A stretch of 64,000 nucleotides of DNA from Urechis unicinctus (lineage: Eukaryota; Annelida; Polychaeta; Xenopneusta; Urechidae): contig CM067356.1 of NCBI GenBank assembly GCA_034190875.2, positions 69,356,527 to 69,420,526 of the forward strand. Reading direction: 5' to 3'. The translations under genes were made by a program, and so were the position numbers. Shown one piece after another: positions 1 through 12,700 of this stretch (positions are counted from its first letter, which is position 1; each line of letters begins with the position of its first letter). The notes under the pieces were generated by a model. It searched no databases and was not told the origin of the DNA. It saw nothing but the letters and a program-made list of their open reading frames with translations.

Positions 1-69
1 CGTCGTGCTTGTCTGAAACCATCATGCGATGTGATGGCAGCGGGATTCTAACACGAAACACACAACCCA

Positions 70-2640
70 ATTCATGGTACTTGTGGAACATCTCACGTGT
101 CACACTCAAACACATAATTTTGAATAATCCCACTAGCATCTTTCTTACAGTTAGCGCATGCCCACACAGATATACGTATCTCGGTTGTTCTGCTTAGTTA
201 CTTTTGTTAACAGGCATTGGCGAAGTGGCAAAATATGTGTTCTTTCAAATCTCTTATTGATTGAGCATGAAATAATCCCTGCATCACTGTACTAGGGAAA
301 GAAATCACAAGTATCAATGTATAAGTACACACACGAGATGATTGCGAAAACACTGCACGTATCGCCATTTATTATGGCTGCGTTATTGCTTTGGTCAACA
401 GACATTGTCGAAGAGGCAATATTTATGTCAGTTCAACATTTAAGATTCAATAACAAAACTTACATGAAACATAAATCAATACCCATATAACGGTACTTGT
501 GAGATACTCCATTAGTCTCAAACACACACACCCATCATTATTAAAAATAACCCCATAAATATCATTCTCTGAGTATGCACACGCGAACATGTGTTAAGTG
601 TTGCCAACAGACATTGGCTACTACATACAAATCGTTTAATGTTGAGTTATTAAAAAGCAGATAAAGTATGAAATATTTCTTTAAAACTGGATATATTACC
701 CATATCACGGTAGATCTCTCAAGTTTCATCCTCCCTCAAAAACAACTCGGGTACTGAAATTATTGCTTTTATACTTTATTCTAATTGCTCTTTGGTTGCA
801 GTTGCTAACAAGTATTAAAAAGGGACAATATTTGAAAATAGAACAGTCGTATCTGTCACGCACCAAACGTATCAATAACTACGTATAGAACTGGGTTCCA
901 CTAGGCCTCACTATGGTGGCATAACCGAGGCATACATACGAGCTATCGTTAATAGTAATTAAGATTGCACGCACAGTGACTCTGGGAAAAAGACTAAAAG
1001 TGTAGGCCGCATCAGGAACAAGTCTAATGAAGAATGCAAATTATCTAGCACCATTAAGACTGTTGCTATCTGTACTCACTTGAAATACGTTCAAGTCTAT
1101 TCGACGGCACACTATATCATCAGTTGTGTCGGGTAATAGAAAGGTTGTTTTCACACCGATTTTGACTTGACGTTTACATCGACATTGTTGCAACAGCTGA
1201 ACCCAGCAAAGTTAACTTGATATTTATAGGTTATGCTACATATCCATCTGCGTAGGATTCACGTTTATGGTCTCCTGTATACATCGCTTGAAGTCGTACA
1301 ATCGGTTATAAGTTATCTTTTACACAACAATGTCCCTAGGTTGACCTTTACCATATTTCAAGGTCACTACAAAATAGCCAATTGTTGACTCTTAATAACT
1401 TGAAATGTCAACAGCTTTTCTGTCCATATTGACATCATTGATGGATCATTAGCTTGACATTGACCAAATTGTCAACTTAAAAGGCTCCTACAATGATAAC
1501 GTTCTGATACAATATTTCGACAAAATACAGCCGATATGGTAACCCCATTTAATCAACTCATGGAGCCTACAAAAGAAGAAGCCAGTAAACTTTAGTTTAC
1601 CTTGACCTCATTTTCAAGGTCACAAAGGTGAACTAAGTTTACTTTTTCAAAGTGCATCGAGCTTCCAATCGTTGGCCGTGTTAGTTATTGCATGGTCGCA
1701 GTGGTTGATATGCAATATGTGGTTATTATTCGTACAGTTGGGGACACAAATTCGTATTAAGTTTTGAAAACATCGCGATTATGTGTTTTTTTCTGAAAAT
1801 TATTTCACGCACTTGCCCACAACCATTTATGAAGAGCAAACATAAATATCTGTTCGTCTTTCAGAATTTGAAAGAACCGGATTAAGTGTTAAATATTATC
1901 AATCATATGGAAAATAAATACCCGCATCACGTTACATGTGAAGCATCTCACAAGTCTTCCACTTACGAATAATCCAACAAGTATCATGCTATTAGTATGC
2001 GCACGCGAACACGTGTTGAGCGATGAAAATATTTTTTTTTTCGTGTTATTTCTTTGAATGCTTTGTTGCTCTTGGCAGCATTAATTTGTGAAAAGGTCAC
2101 ACATGCGTCTCGTAAATTTAAGAAATTTGAAAGCAGTAAAGTATCAAAGATATATCCTAAACATAGTATAAAACCCATATCAGGATACTTGTGAAATATC
2201 CCACAAGTTTAACACTCAGGCAAATTTTATGAATGACCTCATTACACTTTGCCCCACAAGTGGCAAGAGGGCGATGTGCATTGTCCTGCATTCATTACAT
2301 CCATTGACTGACTATCAAAACGAAGAATGGTGTGAATAAAAGAAATAAACTATGACATAATTAACTAAAACGTTAAACCCGCACAATGGTTCCCGTGAAA
2401 TATCTAGCACAATTCCCACTCATACACAGCTTATGAATAATCCCACAAGTCTCATTCTATCTGCTGGCACACAGGAAGACAAGCTTAAGAATGAGAAAAA
2501 TTAAGGGATTTATAACTGATTAAGCAGGAAAAACTCATCTTACATATCAATAACGCTGGCACCCGAGTGCCACACTCACTGACACGTCCATCTTAATTAA
2601 AGATAACATTTTATCAATGCGCGAAAGCCAACACCGGTTG
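70..2640. repeat. Degenerate tandem repeat block
   Basis: A motif recurs in diverged form near 70, 490, 1920, 2165, 2370 and 2550: a stretch like ACGGTACTTGTGAAATATC, then CACAAGTCTCACACTC, then GAATAATCCCACAAGTATCATTCT-like sequence, often followed by GCACACGCGAACA and AACAGACATTGGC. Spacing is irregular (about 200 to 450 bp, with one larger gap). I read it as an old satellite or tandem duplication. No coding signal was found in this stretch. Confidence 0.55.
1341..1623. repeat. Pair of TTGACCTN...CAAGGTCAC motifs
   Basis: The strings TTGACCTTTACCATATTTCAAGGTCAC (1341-1367) and CTTGACCTCATTTTCAAGGTCAC (1601-1623) are near-palindromic: TGACCT at one end, AGGTCA at the other. They occur twice within 280 bp. 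Such half-sites also match nuclear-receptor elements, but in a repeat-rich setting an old mobile-element terminus is equally possible. Confidence 0.3.
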
Positions 2641-2899
2641 TGTGCAACAAACGTTGCCTTTACATGCTCTTCTTACTCATCCTTTTATGCACATGCCAAA
2701 TAATAAAATTATACTTTTTTCCTACCATATCTCCAGGGGTGACACATCGTACGTGCTGGCGTATCAGATAAAGAAAGCCATCACTAACTTGTGTATTATA
2801 AACGTTCTGTACGCTTAATATTTAATAATAACTATGTATTTTCATTACACTAACGAATTGCAGGAATTTCATACTTGGTAAAGCGTCTACAATGATCTA

Positions 2900-4439
<1,540 letters not shown>

Positions 4440-4440
<1 letters not shown>

Positions 4441-4860
4441 GCGAGGCAGAGTCTTTTGCTGCCACCTCCTGAAACTTTTTCTTTTATCGGCAGAGACTTC
4501 TGCTGCCTACTCTTGGAACTTTCTCTTTTATCTTCTGAGATGTCCCATACTGGCGTCTGAGATTTCCTCTACGGGTGATTTAGACTTTCTCTATTAATGT
4601 CGGAAAGTTATTCTACCGACGTCTGAGACCTCCTCTTCTAACGCTTGCGACGAACTCTTTGAACCTTTAAAAATATTCCTACTATTATCTGAGATTCCCT
4701 CAACCAACGTTTGGGATTTTACTATGACGGTCTGAGACTTCCACTGCTGTCGTCTAACTCTGCTACTGATATATCCTATACTCACGCCTGAGACTCCTTA
4801 TATTTACATCTGAAACTTCCTCCTCTAACGCCTGAAACAAAACGAAAACTATATTCAATG
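4440..4860. repeat. GTCTGAGACTTCC-type minisatellite
   Basis: Imperfect tandem units of roughly 45-50 bp. Each combines a TCTGAGACTTCCTCT-like core, a CTGCC/CTACC element and TTTCTCTTTTAT. The same family lies in inverted orientation at 36.57-37.39 kb, where it reads CAGCAGAAGTCTCAGACGATAAAAGAG. This places the third-copy block and the left arm flank in the same duplicated neighbourhood. Confidence 0.7.
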
Positions 4861-5294
4861 CAACCAGAACGTTACTGTGAACCAATTGGACAGATTGACC
4901 CTCACCTATTTCTGCGTTCATGAACCCTGCAGGGTGCATCAGTGCCGTATGAACAGGCCTGAAACTTCATGACAACATTTATCACGCGTCATCTGTCCAT
5001 GCCCGCACAAAGACGATATCACGGCTGACTACTGTCTCCCCGATGAATGTTGCTTTAGCTGTCAAGGTAAGGTCACCCAGATGATGTCGCCAAGTGTCAC
5101 AAAGTTATGGTTAGGAACAACAATGCACCAGATCACATGACAACTGCGCTTAAACGGGAGATTGTGACTTGATGCGTTGTAGCATCGCGACCAGCATACT
5201 GATGAGACTGACAGCTTAATCGTTCCAGTATTTATTAACAATCATTCACCTCCATCCATGGATTTCACCATCGTTGATCAATCATCAGCTTCAC

Positions 5295-5631
5295 TCATTA
5301 TTATTGTCATTCATTAAAGACACATCTACTCATCATGATCATTCGTCGTGATCGATTTTATCCATCATGCTTTTCCTTTACCACATTTCATTATCATCGT
5401 TCATTAAAGACACATCTACTCATCATGATCATTGGTCGTGATCGCTTTTATCCATCATGCTTTTCCTTTACCACATATTATTATCACCGTTGCAACAAGT
5501 TACCCCCAAACACCTTCATGATAATCCATCACGAAGCAATGATAATCATCATCTTCTTCTTCTTCTCCTTCTTCAAAATTCATCATCATCATCATTATCA
5601 TCATCATCATCATCATCGCCAGCAGCAGCAG

Positions 5632-5679
<48 letters not shown>

Positions 5680-5830
5680 TATCAACAACAACATTCAGAA
5701 CGTTTAAACCAATCTTAACCCATCACAGTTACCATCATCATCATAATTTCTCATCTAAGCTAATCATCATCATCATCGTGATCGTCGTCAGAGCTAATAT
5801 AATCTAATCACCATCATCGTCGTCGTCAAA
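5295..5830. repeat. Tandem 90-bp duplication and (CAT)n tract
   Basis: A ~90 bp unit (TTCATTAAAGACACATCTAC to TTTCCTTTACCACAT) is repeated twice at about 5310-5485. It is followed by interrupted (CAT)n/(TCA)n with CTT and CAG interruptions (5540-5780). Open frames giving poly-His, poly-Ser or poly-Met are repeat artefacts. Confidence 0.85.
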
Positions 5831-5984
5831 ATCATTACTTCTTATTGTCACAGTTAAGCTAGACCCATCATCATCATTTCAATGGTCATACAACACCACT
5901 AACATCCTCATCATTTCCGATCATCCCAAGCGACGAAAACCAACAATCCTCATCCATCCAGGTCTGTGTTCAAGCGATTATAGG

Positions 5985-8330
5985 GCTACACCCAGGGGCA
6001 CTGATTGAATACAAGCGCATCCTGGTAAGCCTCATTCCCAGCGATATGTAGAGCTTGAGATTCCTTTAGTAGACCACATATTACTCTTTGCTGCACATGT
6101 TGGATATTAGCTTCTCAACTCCATTTCCAGTGCTCCCCAATGCACCTTGGAGATTCTTCTGATAGTCTGACAACCATTTATTCTGCACAAACATTCGGTC
6201 TTGTTTAATGGATAGTCATTGTGATCAGCATGTTACTCTGCAGGGTATTCCGGATCAACTTCGAGTATATATCCGGTTTCGGCTTTGTTGGGATGGTCCT
6301 GTATCTAAAGTAAGGTCTCTGGAATTAACCCACTCAATCAACCCAGTGGGTAGTGGCTGGCTCATCGCCCACCCATACAGGTTGTAAGCGTCAAGGTACT
6401 GGAAGTAGCTCGCTGGTTTATCCCGCTCAAAGCCATCCTTGTACAGGTTATTAGCTTCAGCGTAGCGACGCGACACCGTGGTTATCCAACCACGCAGGCC
6501 CTTCTCAATAAATAGGTTTCTGACATAGCCAGTGAATAACTCTAGCTCCACACCTGTGCTCCTGAGCAGGGCATCACATGACAGGCCAGGGCTGGTGTTG
6601 TAGTTGCCCGGGTCCAGCCCGTACTGTCTCAGACAGGTCTTGCGGAATATATCAAACACATCAGCTAATAGTAGTACATATGTGCGCGACATAAATCGTG
6701 ATAGTCACCCATATTTGTACACTCAAATACTTTCCATTCCTTTTTCGCATGTTTATAATCTACAATGGATATACTTTGTGAGGAAGCGGGACATTAAACT
6801 TATCCCAATCATCCATAAACCCATATGGGTATACTCCTTAATGTAGTAGAAGCCGGCATTTCATTTCGTCGGGCTCATACTTAGCTGTTACTGCAAAGGC
6901 ATCTGGGTTGTTTGCAGACACTAGCTTGTCAAGCGAGGCCAGGAAGAACTGGGCACTGTCAATGAAGCGTAACTGTCCTATCGATAGGGATATGTACTTC
7001 TCCGTATTGTTTGGAATACAATTGATCTCCCCTTACACCTAACTTATGACCTGCATCAAAAGGTCGGAGTCCTGACCCTGTAGGCTGTTGAATACTAAAG
7101 GCACAGCCGTTGCCTTACGACTCAGCCGCAGCTTCAAGTTGCAGGTGTTATGGGCTGGTCCCCTGTAGTTACCTGTTATATAGCAGTGGTCGCAGATGGA
7201 GTCGCTGCCCAGTTCCCTTTTACACACATGACTGTGGGTTGCCGCCTTGCGCACTCTTTTATCCTCACGCGTCATGCGCATGGGAACAGGTTTTGACAGA
7301 ACTGCTTTGATCTTGAGCTCTTCCTGTTGCAGGGCTTGCAATAATTTCTCCACAGTGTCGCCTCCTCTATACACCACATGGGGTTCGGGTTGACCATCCA
7401 ACCGGACAACTACAAAGCCGTAACCGCATGGCACATATTCCTCTGTTTTATGCGTGTTGCTCTTGGTAGGATCAAATGCAAAGCCTGAAAGTTTCACCGC
7501 GAGATGCAACTGCTTCTGCCAGTTCGGATGTTTTCCCCCTCCTCCGGCATGGCAACTCGCACAGCAACCTGCTCTATCCCCAAGCACTCAGGCTTGTGCT
7601 TATAGAACAACTTTTCAATGGTATAACCATGTCGGCATCACTCACAGAAGAACTTGCGGTGTTTGTGTTTGCAATGATCATATAACAAGCGGTTCAGATC
7701 TTTGATTAGTGTATAATGAAACTTACTATTTTTTCTCAATAAGCATGAGCTTTAAACGTAAAATACTACTAAGTTGTTTACTAAAGTGATGCATAATAAC
7801 AGATCCCTTTTCCCATCCAAAGGCGTTTAATGCAATATTTGGTACATGCTTTGGTACCTTCTCAATATGCGATAGTGGTTTTTGATTAACTTCTAGCCCT
7901 TTACCCTCAAATAGGGTTAGTAACCACTGAATGTTATATTAAGGTGGTCTTTGAGGGTCCTTAGCAACCGGATGTAAAGCAGCTTCAATACACTATTGAA
8001 GTCAGCAGACATCTATGTTATTTATGTTTATGATTGCCTTCTTAACCGCTAAATCACTTGGTAGTGGTAGGTAGGAACCACCTTTCAATGTATAATAATT
8101 AGCAATATCAATCCACAGAGTATTGACTGACTGAAATTCCCAGCCGAAACCTTTATTGGTCCACTTCTACAACCTCTTTTGGATATAAGCATTGCTCTGG
8201 CACACCCTATCGTTTACATCTTCTGAGGTGGGCACTTCCTCCTGCTTATTACGCAATCAAGGCTCAACATACTCAGTGCCGCCATCGTCGGCCTGCTTCA
8301 TGATTCTCACCTGCAGGGCAAACTACTGAC
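5985..8330 (-). pseudogene. Polinton-type family B DNA polymerase relic
   Basis: Read on the - strand, the region follows the layout of protein-primed family B polymerases of Polinton/Maverick and adintovirus-type elements. There is an N-terminal extension (about 8330-7690). Next is a zinc-finger-like segment with CDHCYITGNYRGPAHNTCN (in the frame 7587-7039). A middle part contains INCIPNNTEKYISLSIGQLRF (about 7030-6970). Then comes the block ADVFDIFRKTCLRQYGLDP and YLDAYNLYGWAMSQPLPTG (6692-6255), ending with GYILEVDPEYP-like sequence around 6265 and a last recognisable LSLGM-like motif near 6035. At least four in-frame stops or frameshifts break it, and the usual exonuclease D-x-E near the zinc finger is not visible. 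It is an inactive fossil. The strand and position put it just outside the palindrome's left edge. Confidence 0.85.
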
Positions 8331-8491
8331 ACGCAAATCTGTTTAGCTCTTTAAGCTCATCAGTCAAACCTTTATGCATCTGCCGACCCACACCTCTTAA
8401 GAACATTACAGCGTCAAAGCAAAGTGGATGAGACTCAGAGACGTTCATCACCTATCCACGCAAGTGGTTTTTATCAGCCCACTTAGTCTTC

Positions 8492-8680
8492 TTGAACTTA
8501 AGACGTGGTGTACGAACTTGGGTTACCAATGGTTTTACTCGTGGTGGGAGCACTGCTACTTCCATTGGTTTTACTCATGACCTGGGTACTTGTGACACCA
8601 ATGATTTTACTCGTGGTGTAGGAGTTGGGGGCACCAATGGTTTGGCACGTGGCGATATTGACCCACATCAATACACATAA
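8492..8680 (+). other. Short ORF with repeated TNGFTRG motif, unrecognised
   Basis: A 62-codon frame containing a four-fold imperfect motif of the form TNGFTRG (VTNGFTRGG, TSIGFTHDL, DTNDFTRGV, GTNGLARGD). A copy with part of the same motif is in the right arm at 29521-29330 on the - strand (GTNGFTRGGS). It lies in Polinton-derived sequence between the polymerase N-terminal relic and the coiled-coil ORF. It may be a remnant of an element protein, and no function is assigned. Confidence 0.3.
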
Positions 8681-8755
8681 TAATTTTTAATTGCGCGGAC
8701 ATTTACACTCTGTATATATCATTATATTCAATAAACGAGGGCATAAGGTATAGAA

Positions 8756-9049
8756 ATGAACACCAAAGAGCGTATTGCTGAACTTGATGGTTTTGTAAAA
8801 GAGTTAGATCAACATTATCTGAGAGACGAGAAAATAGAACTGGAGGACGAGCTGAGAGATCTTGTGGGTGATATGGAAGGCCTGGAGAATATTATGAGAG
8901 ATCTTGTGGATGATTTTGAAGACCTGAAGAATATTATGAGAGATCTAGAGTTTAAGAACGATGATCGTATGGAGCGAGTGGAACGCCTAGAGGGTCACAC
9001 GAGCTTGTGTTATCTGACAAGGGAGATATTAAAAGGGCAAAGGGAGTGA
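8756..9049 (+). CDS. Small coiled-coil ORF linked to Polinton debris
   Basis: A 97-codon ORF starting MNTKERIAEL and rich in E, D, L and K, with heptad-like spacing. The unit (L/M)(E/D)DLxNIMRDL is duplicated internally (about residues 42-67). The N-terminus is closely shared with an ORF at 60195-59893 (MNTKDSIAEL), and decayed versions sit at 29.05-29.26 and 35.8-36.0 kb. In each of the three CAP-gene copies it directly precedes the polymerase tail relic. Its 3' end overlaps that relic in another frame. The repeated association suggests a small element-encoded protein. A structural or regulatory role is a guess. Confidence 0.45.
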   Translation: MNTKERIAELDGFVKELDQHYLRDEKIELEDELRDLVGDMEGLENIMRDLVDDFEDLKNIMRDLEFKNDDRMERVERLEGHTSLCYLTREILKGQRE

Positions 9050-9265
9050 AGAAGGTTGTGGTTAGGGCACAACTACACCATGCACAATACATATAATCTC
9101 TGTTCACATGGAAACAGTTCCATCATGGAATGAACATACTACACAGTGATGGTCACAAGATATATAGGCTACACGTCAACAAGGTGTCACTCTCTCCGTT
9201 TGACTCAAAAAGATGGATAGATTCGAAAGGAGTCAATATTGTAGCTTATGGACACACTAGTTTAC
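8998..9265 (+). pseudogene. C-terminal tail of Polinton-type DNA polymerase
   Basis: In a frame different from the coiled-coil ORF, the sequence reads SDKGDIKRAKGVKKVV, then FHHGMNILHSDGHKIY, then VNKVSLSPFDSKRW, ending near VAYGHTSL. This succession (AKGVKK, then K-rich, then NK-LS-DxKR, then YGH) is the characteristic C-terminus of these polymerases. At least one stop interrupts it (around 9090). The same tail is at 35808-35569 and, more decayed, near 29050-28815, always upstream of the CAP-plexin exon 1. Confidence 0.7.
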
Positions 9266-9275
9266 ATGTAAACTA
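9258..9275. promoter_or_regulatory. Perfect 18-bp palindrome (copy 1)
   Basis: TAGTTTACATGTAAACTA is a perfect inverted repeat located ~435 bp upstream of exon 1. It is unchanged in the other two copies (28791-28808 and 35538-35555), although neighbouring bases have diverged. Each half contains TGTAAAC/GTTTACA, a forkhead-like core. Regulatory function is inferred only from conservation. Confidence 0.45.
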
Positions 9276-9710
9276 ATTTTGGCAGAGGGTGGGCTAACTC
9301 TGCCAGTGCAAGCTGCAATAAAATGTGTAGTGTTGATGAAGGGCGGTGAACCAGAACCTCCACTCTCTATACTACTACACGGGTATGTTTCTTATTCGAG
9401 TCCTCTCATGCGTGGAACAGAAAACGACATTTGAGTTACTTTAACGTATGTCCGTAACGCATGAATGCTCACCAGACTTAAGCGAAAATAGTTGAAACCC
9501 ACGCTGTCCATATAGTCAGCGAAGAGTACGTACATTTAGGGTAACGCATATACGACAAAAAAAATGAAAAACTTAAAGTTCATGCTAGATTGGTTGAGAC
9601 GTCCCTTTTAAGGACGAGATGTTGTCGCTCGATGCAAGGAATTGCTTGGAGCGCAGTGTCAGAGGCAAAGAGCGGTGTTGTATCGGCGTGAGAAGACGCG
9701 CGTGACAAAT

Positions 9711-12700
9711 ATGACCGCAACAAGCTTGTCGGCAATATGCGTGATAGGCCTTTTACGTCTGACCAGCGGCCAGCCCCATCCTGACACAGGGCCTGGGCTA
9801 AAGACGCCTTGGCCCGAGCCAAAGCCGGCTTTGCCAAAGCCAATACCTGAACTTTATCCGCCACACGTTTCACATCCTTGGATGAACCATATGAGGTCGC
9901 AAAAGAACGCATTGACACGTGCGGATACTCGACAGAGCGATGCTCGTATGAGGAGGTCAGTGGCAACCGGGAGAGGGTTGTCAAAAACAGAGAAAACCCA
10001 CCTCCTTGATATTCATAACTACTTCCGCCGAATATCCGGTGCTACCGCCATGAATAAACTGGTGAGCTCATTTTCTTGGTATCTGATGCATACTGGCCAT
10101 TGATTACTCTGAAGTCTACATGACGTGCTATCATTCGTCACGATTTGACGGAGGCAAGGTTACGTCAGTGATCGAGACACACACAATGTGTTTCTGTGTA
10201 CGTGTTCCCATGTTTAAGGGTAATCAATGTGTTTCTGTGTAAGTGTTCCTCAGTGTAAACAATGTTTATATGTGTGCATGTCAGGTAAACAACGTGTATC
10301 AGTGTACTTATTCCCATATGTCAAGTCTAACAATGTGCATCGGTGTATTCGTCTGGCTCTGTGTAGTGGTTGTGTATGTGGATATGTGTTGTGGTTTTTC
10401 GTCTGGCTGTGTGTAGTGGTTGTGTTTGTGGATGTGTGTTGTGGTTGTTCGTCTAGCTTTGTGTAGTGGTTGTGTATGTGGATGTGTGTTGTGGTTGTTA
10501 GTCTGGCTGTGTGCTGTGGTTGTTGTCGTGGATGTGTGTTCTGGTTGTTCGCCTGGCTGTGTGTAGTGGTTGTGTATGTGGATGTGTGTTGTGGTTGTTC
10601 GTGTAGCTTTGTGTAGTGGTTGTTTATGTGGATATGTGTTGTGGTTGTTCGTCTGGCTCTGTGTAGTGGTTGTGTATGTGGATATGTGTTGTGGTCGTTC
10701 GTCTGGCTTTGTGTAGTGGTTGTGCATGTGGATGTGTATTGTGATTGTTCGTCTGGCTTTGTGTAGTGGTTGAGTGTGTGGATGTGTGTTGTGGTTGTTC
10801 GTCTGGCTCTCTGTAGTGGTTGTGTATGTGGATGTGTGTTGTGGTTGTTCGTCTGGCTTTGTGTAGTGGTTGTGTATGTGGATGTGTATTGTGTTTGTTC
10901 GTCTGGCCTTGTGTATGTGGTTGTGTATGTGGATGTGTGTTGTGGTCGTTCGTCTTGCTGTGTGTAGTGGTGTGTATGTGGATGTGTGTTGTGGTCGTTC
11001 TTCTTGCTATGTGTAGTGGTTGTGTACGTGGATGTGTGTTGTGGTCGTTCGTCTTAATGTGTGTAGTGGTTGTTTGTCTGACTGTTTGGTGATTGTGTAT
11101 CTGACTGTGTGTAGTTGTTGTTCGTCTGGTTGTTAGAATATATTGTTTGTCTGGCTGTATGTATTGGTTGTTCGTCGAGCTGTGTGTAGTGGTGTTTTGT
11201 CTGGTTGTGTATAGTGGTTGTTCGTCTTGCTGTGCGTATTGGTTGTTTTCCTGTCTGTTTAGTTGTTGTTGATCTGACTGTGTGTAGTGATTGTTAGTGT
11301 GGCTAGTTGAAGTGTTTGTTTGCCCGACTGTGTGTTATGTTTGCTTGTATGGTTGTGAGGATGGCTTTGCACATGGCTACGTATAGTGGCATGTTGTAGT
11401 CTTTTTGTGGGGTAGGGCGTTTTGATTATTTGTAGGATAGGGCTTTGTTGATTTTTTATGAGGACATGGCTGGTGATGTATTGAGGAATGTGGCTGATGA
11501 TGTAGTTATGAATGTGGCTGATGATGTAGATAGGAATGTTGCTGCTTATATAGTTTGGAATGTGGCTTATGGTGCAATAAGAATGTGGTGATGGTATTGT
11601 TAGGGATGTGGCTGATGATGTATTTAGCAATGTGGCTGGTGATGTAGTGAGGAATGTGGCTGATGAAGTAGTTGGTAATAAGGCTGATGATGTAGTTAGG
11701 AATGTGGCTAATGATGTAGTGAGAAATGTGGTTGATGATGTAGCAAGGGATGTTGCTGATTATATAGTGTGGAATGTGGCTGATGATGCAATAAGGAATG
11801 TGGTTGATGGTGTAGTTTGGAATGTGGCTGATGACGCAATAAGAATGTGGCTGACGATGTAGTATGGAATCTGGCTGATGGTGTAGTTAGGAATGTGGCT
11901 GATGATGTGGTTAGGAATGTTGCTGATGATGTACTTATGAATGTGGCTTAACAAGGGTAACGATCTTGACACACTGAATTTATTAGGCTGACGCCCTCGG
12001 TTGCTCTGTTTGAACGTCCTCTCTGTTACATCACTAACGCATGCGGTATAACGCCGTACCATATCGTAATAGAGGGAACTCGCACAAAGGCAGTCGATGT
12101 TGACCCTGACTCACGAACACAGGTTCACATTGTTTCCCCTGACACATTGGATCACGCACACAGAATAACATTGTTTACCCTGACAGATAGTAACACGCAC
12201 ACAGATTAACATTGTTTAACCTGACACATGGGAACACACACACAGATTCATATTTTTTACCAGGACTCATAGGAATACGCACACATATTTACGTTGTTTA
12301 CACTGACACATGGGAACACACACACATAAACACACTGTTTACCATGACACCGGTAACCGTTGCTTACCCTGACACATAAAAACACGTGTCACGTGTTGAT
12401 TGCCCTGATACAACATTTAACTTATGTAGAAATGAGTTAGTCCCGGAGGTTGGCACACAGCTTAACCTGATATAAGCAAACAGCCCACACCGACGCAAAT
12501 ACGCAGCTACTTCATACAAACGCGCAGTTTGCCCTGTTACATACACATTTGTTCTAACACACAATTACACGGAATCAAGCTCGATGCTTACCTTAATACC
12601 AACACATTATTCTCTTTGATATGCATGATCTATGATGACACATCATTTACAGTGATACGGGCATATTTCTATAAACTCTATGATTACGCAGCTCACGAAG

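Noticed and set aside
5335-5807. Poly-His, poly-Ser and poly-Met frames
   Set aside because: Products of the (CAT)n tract.
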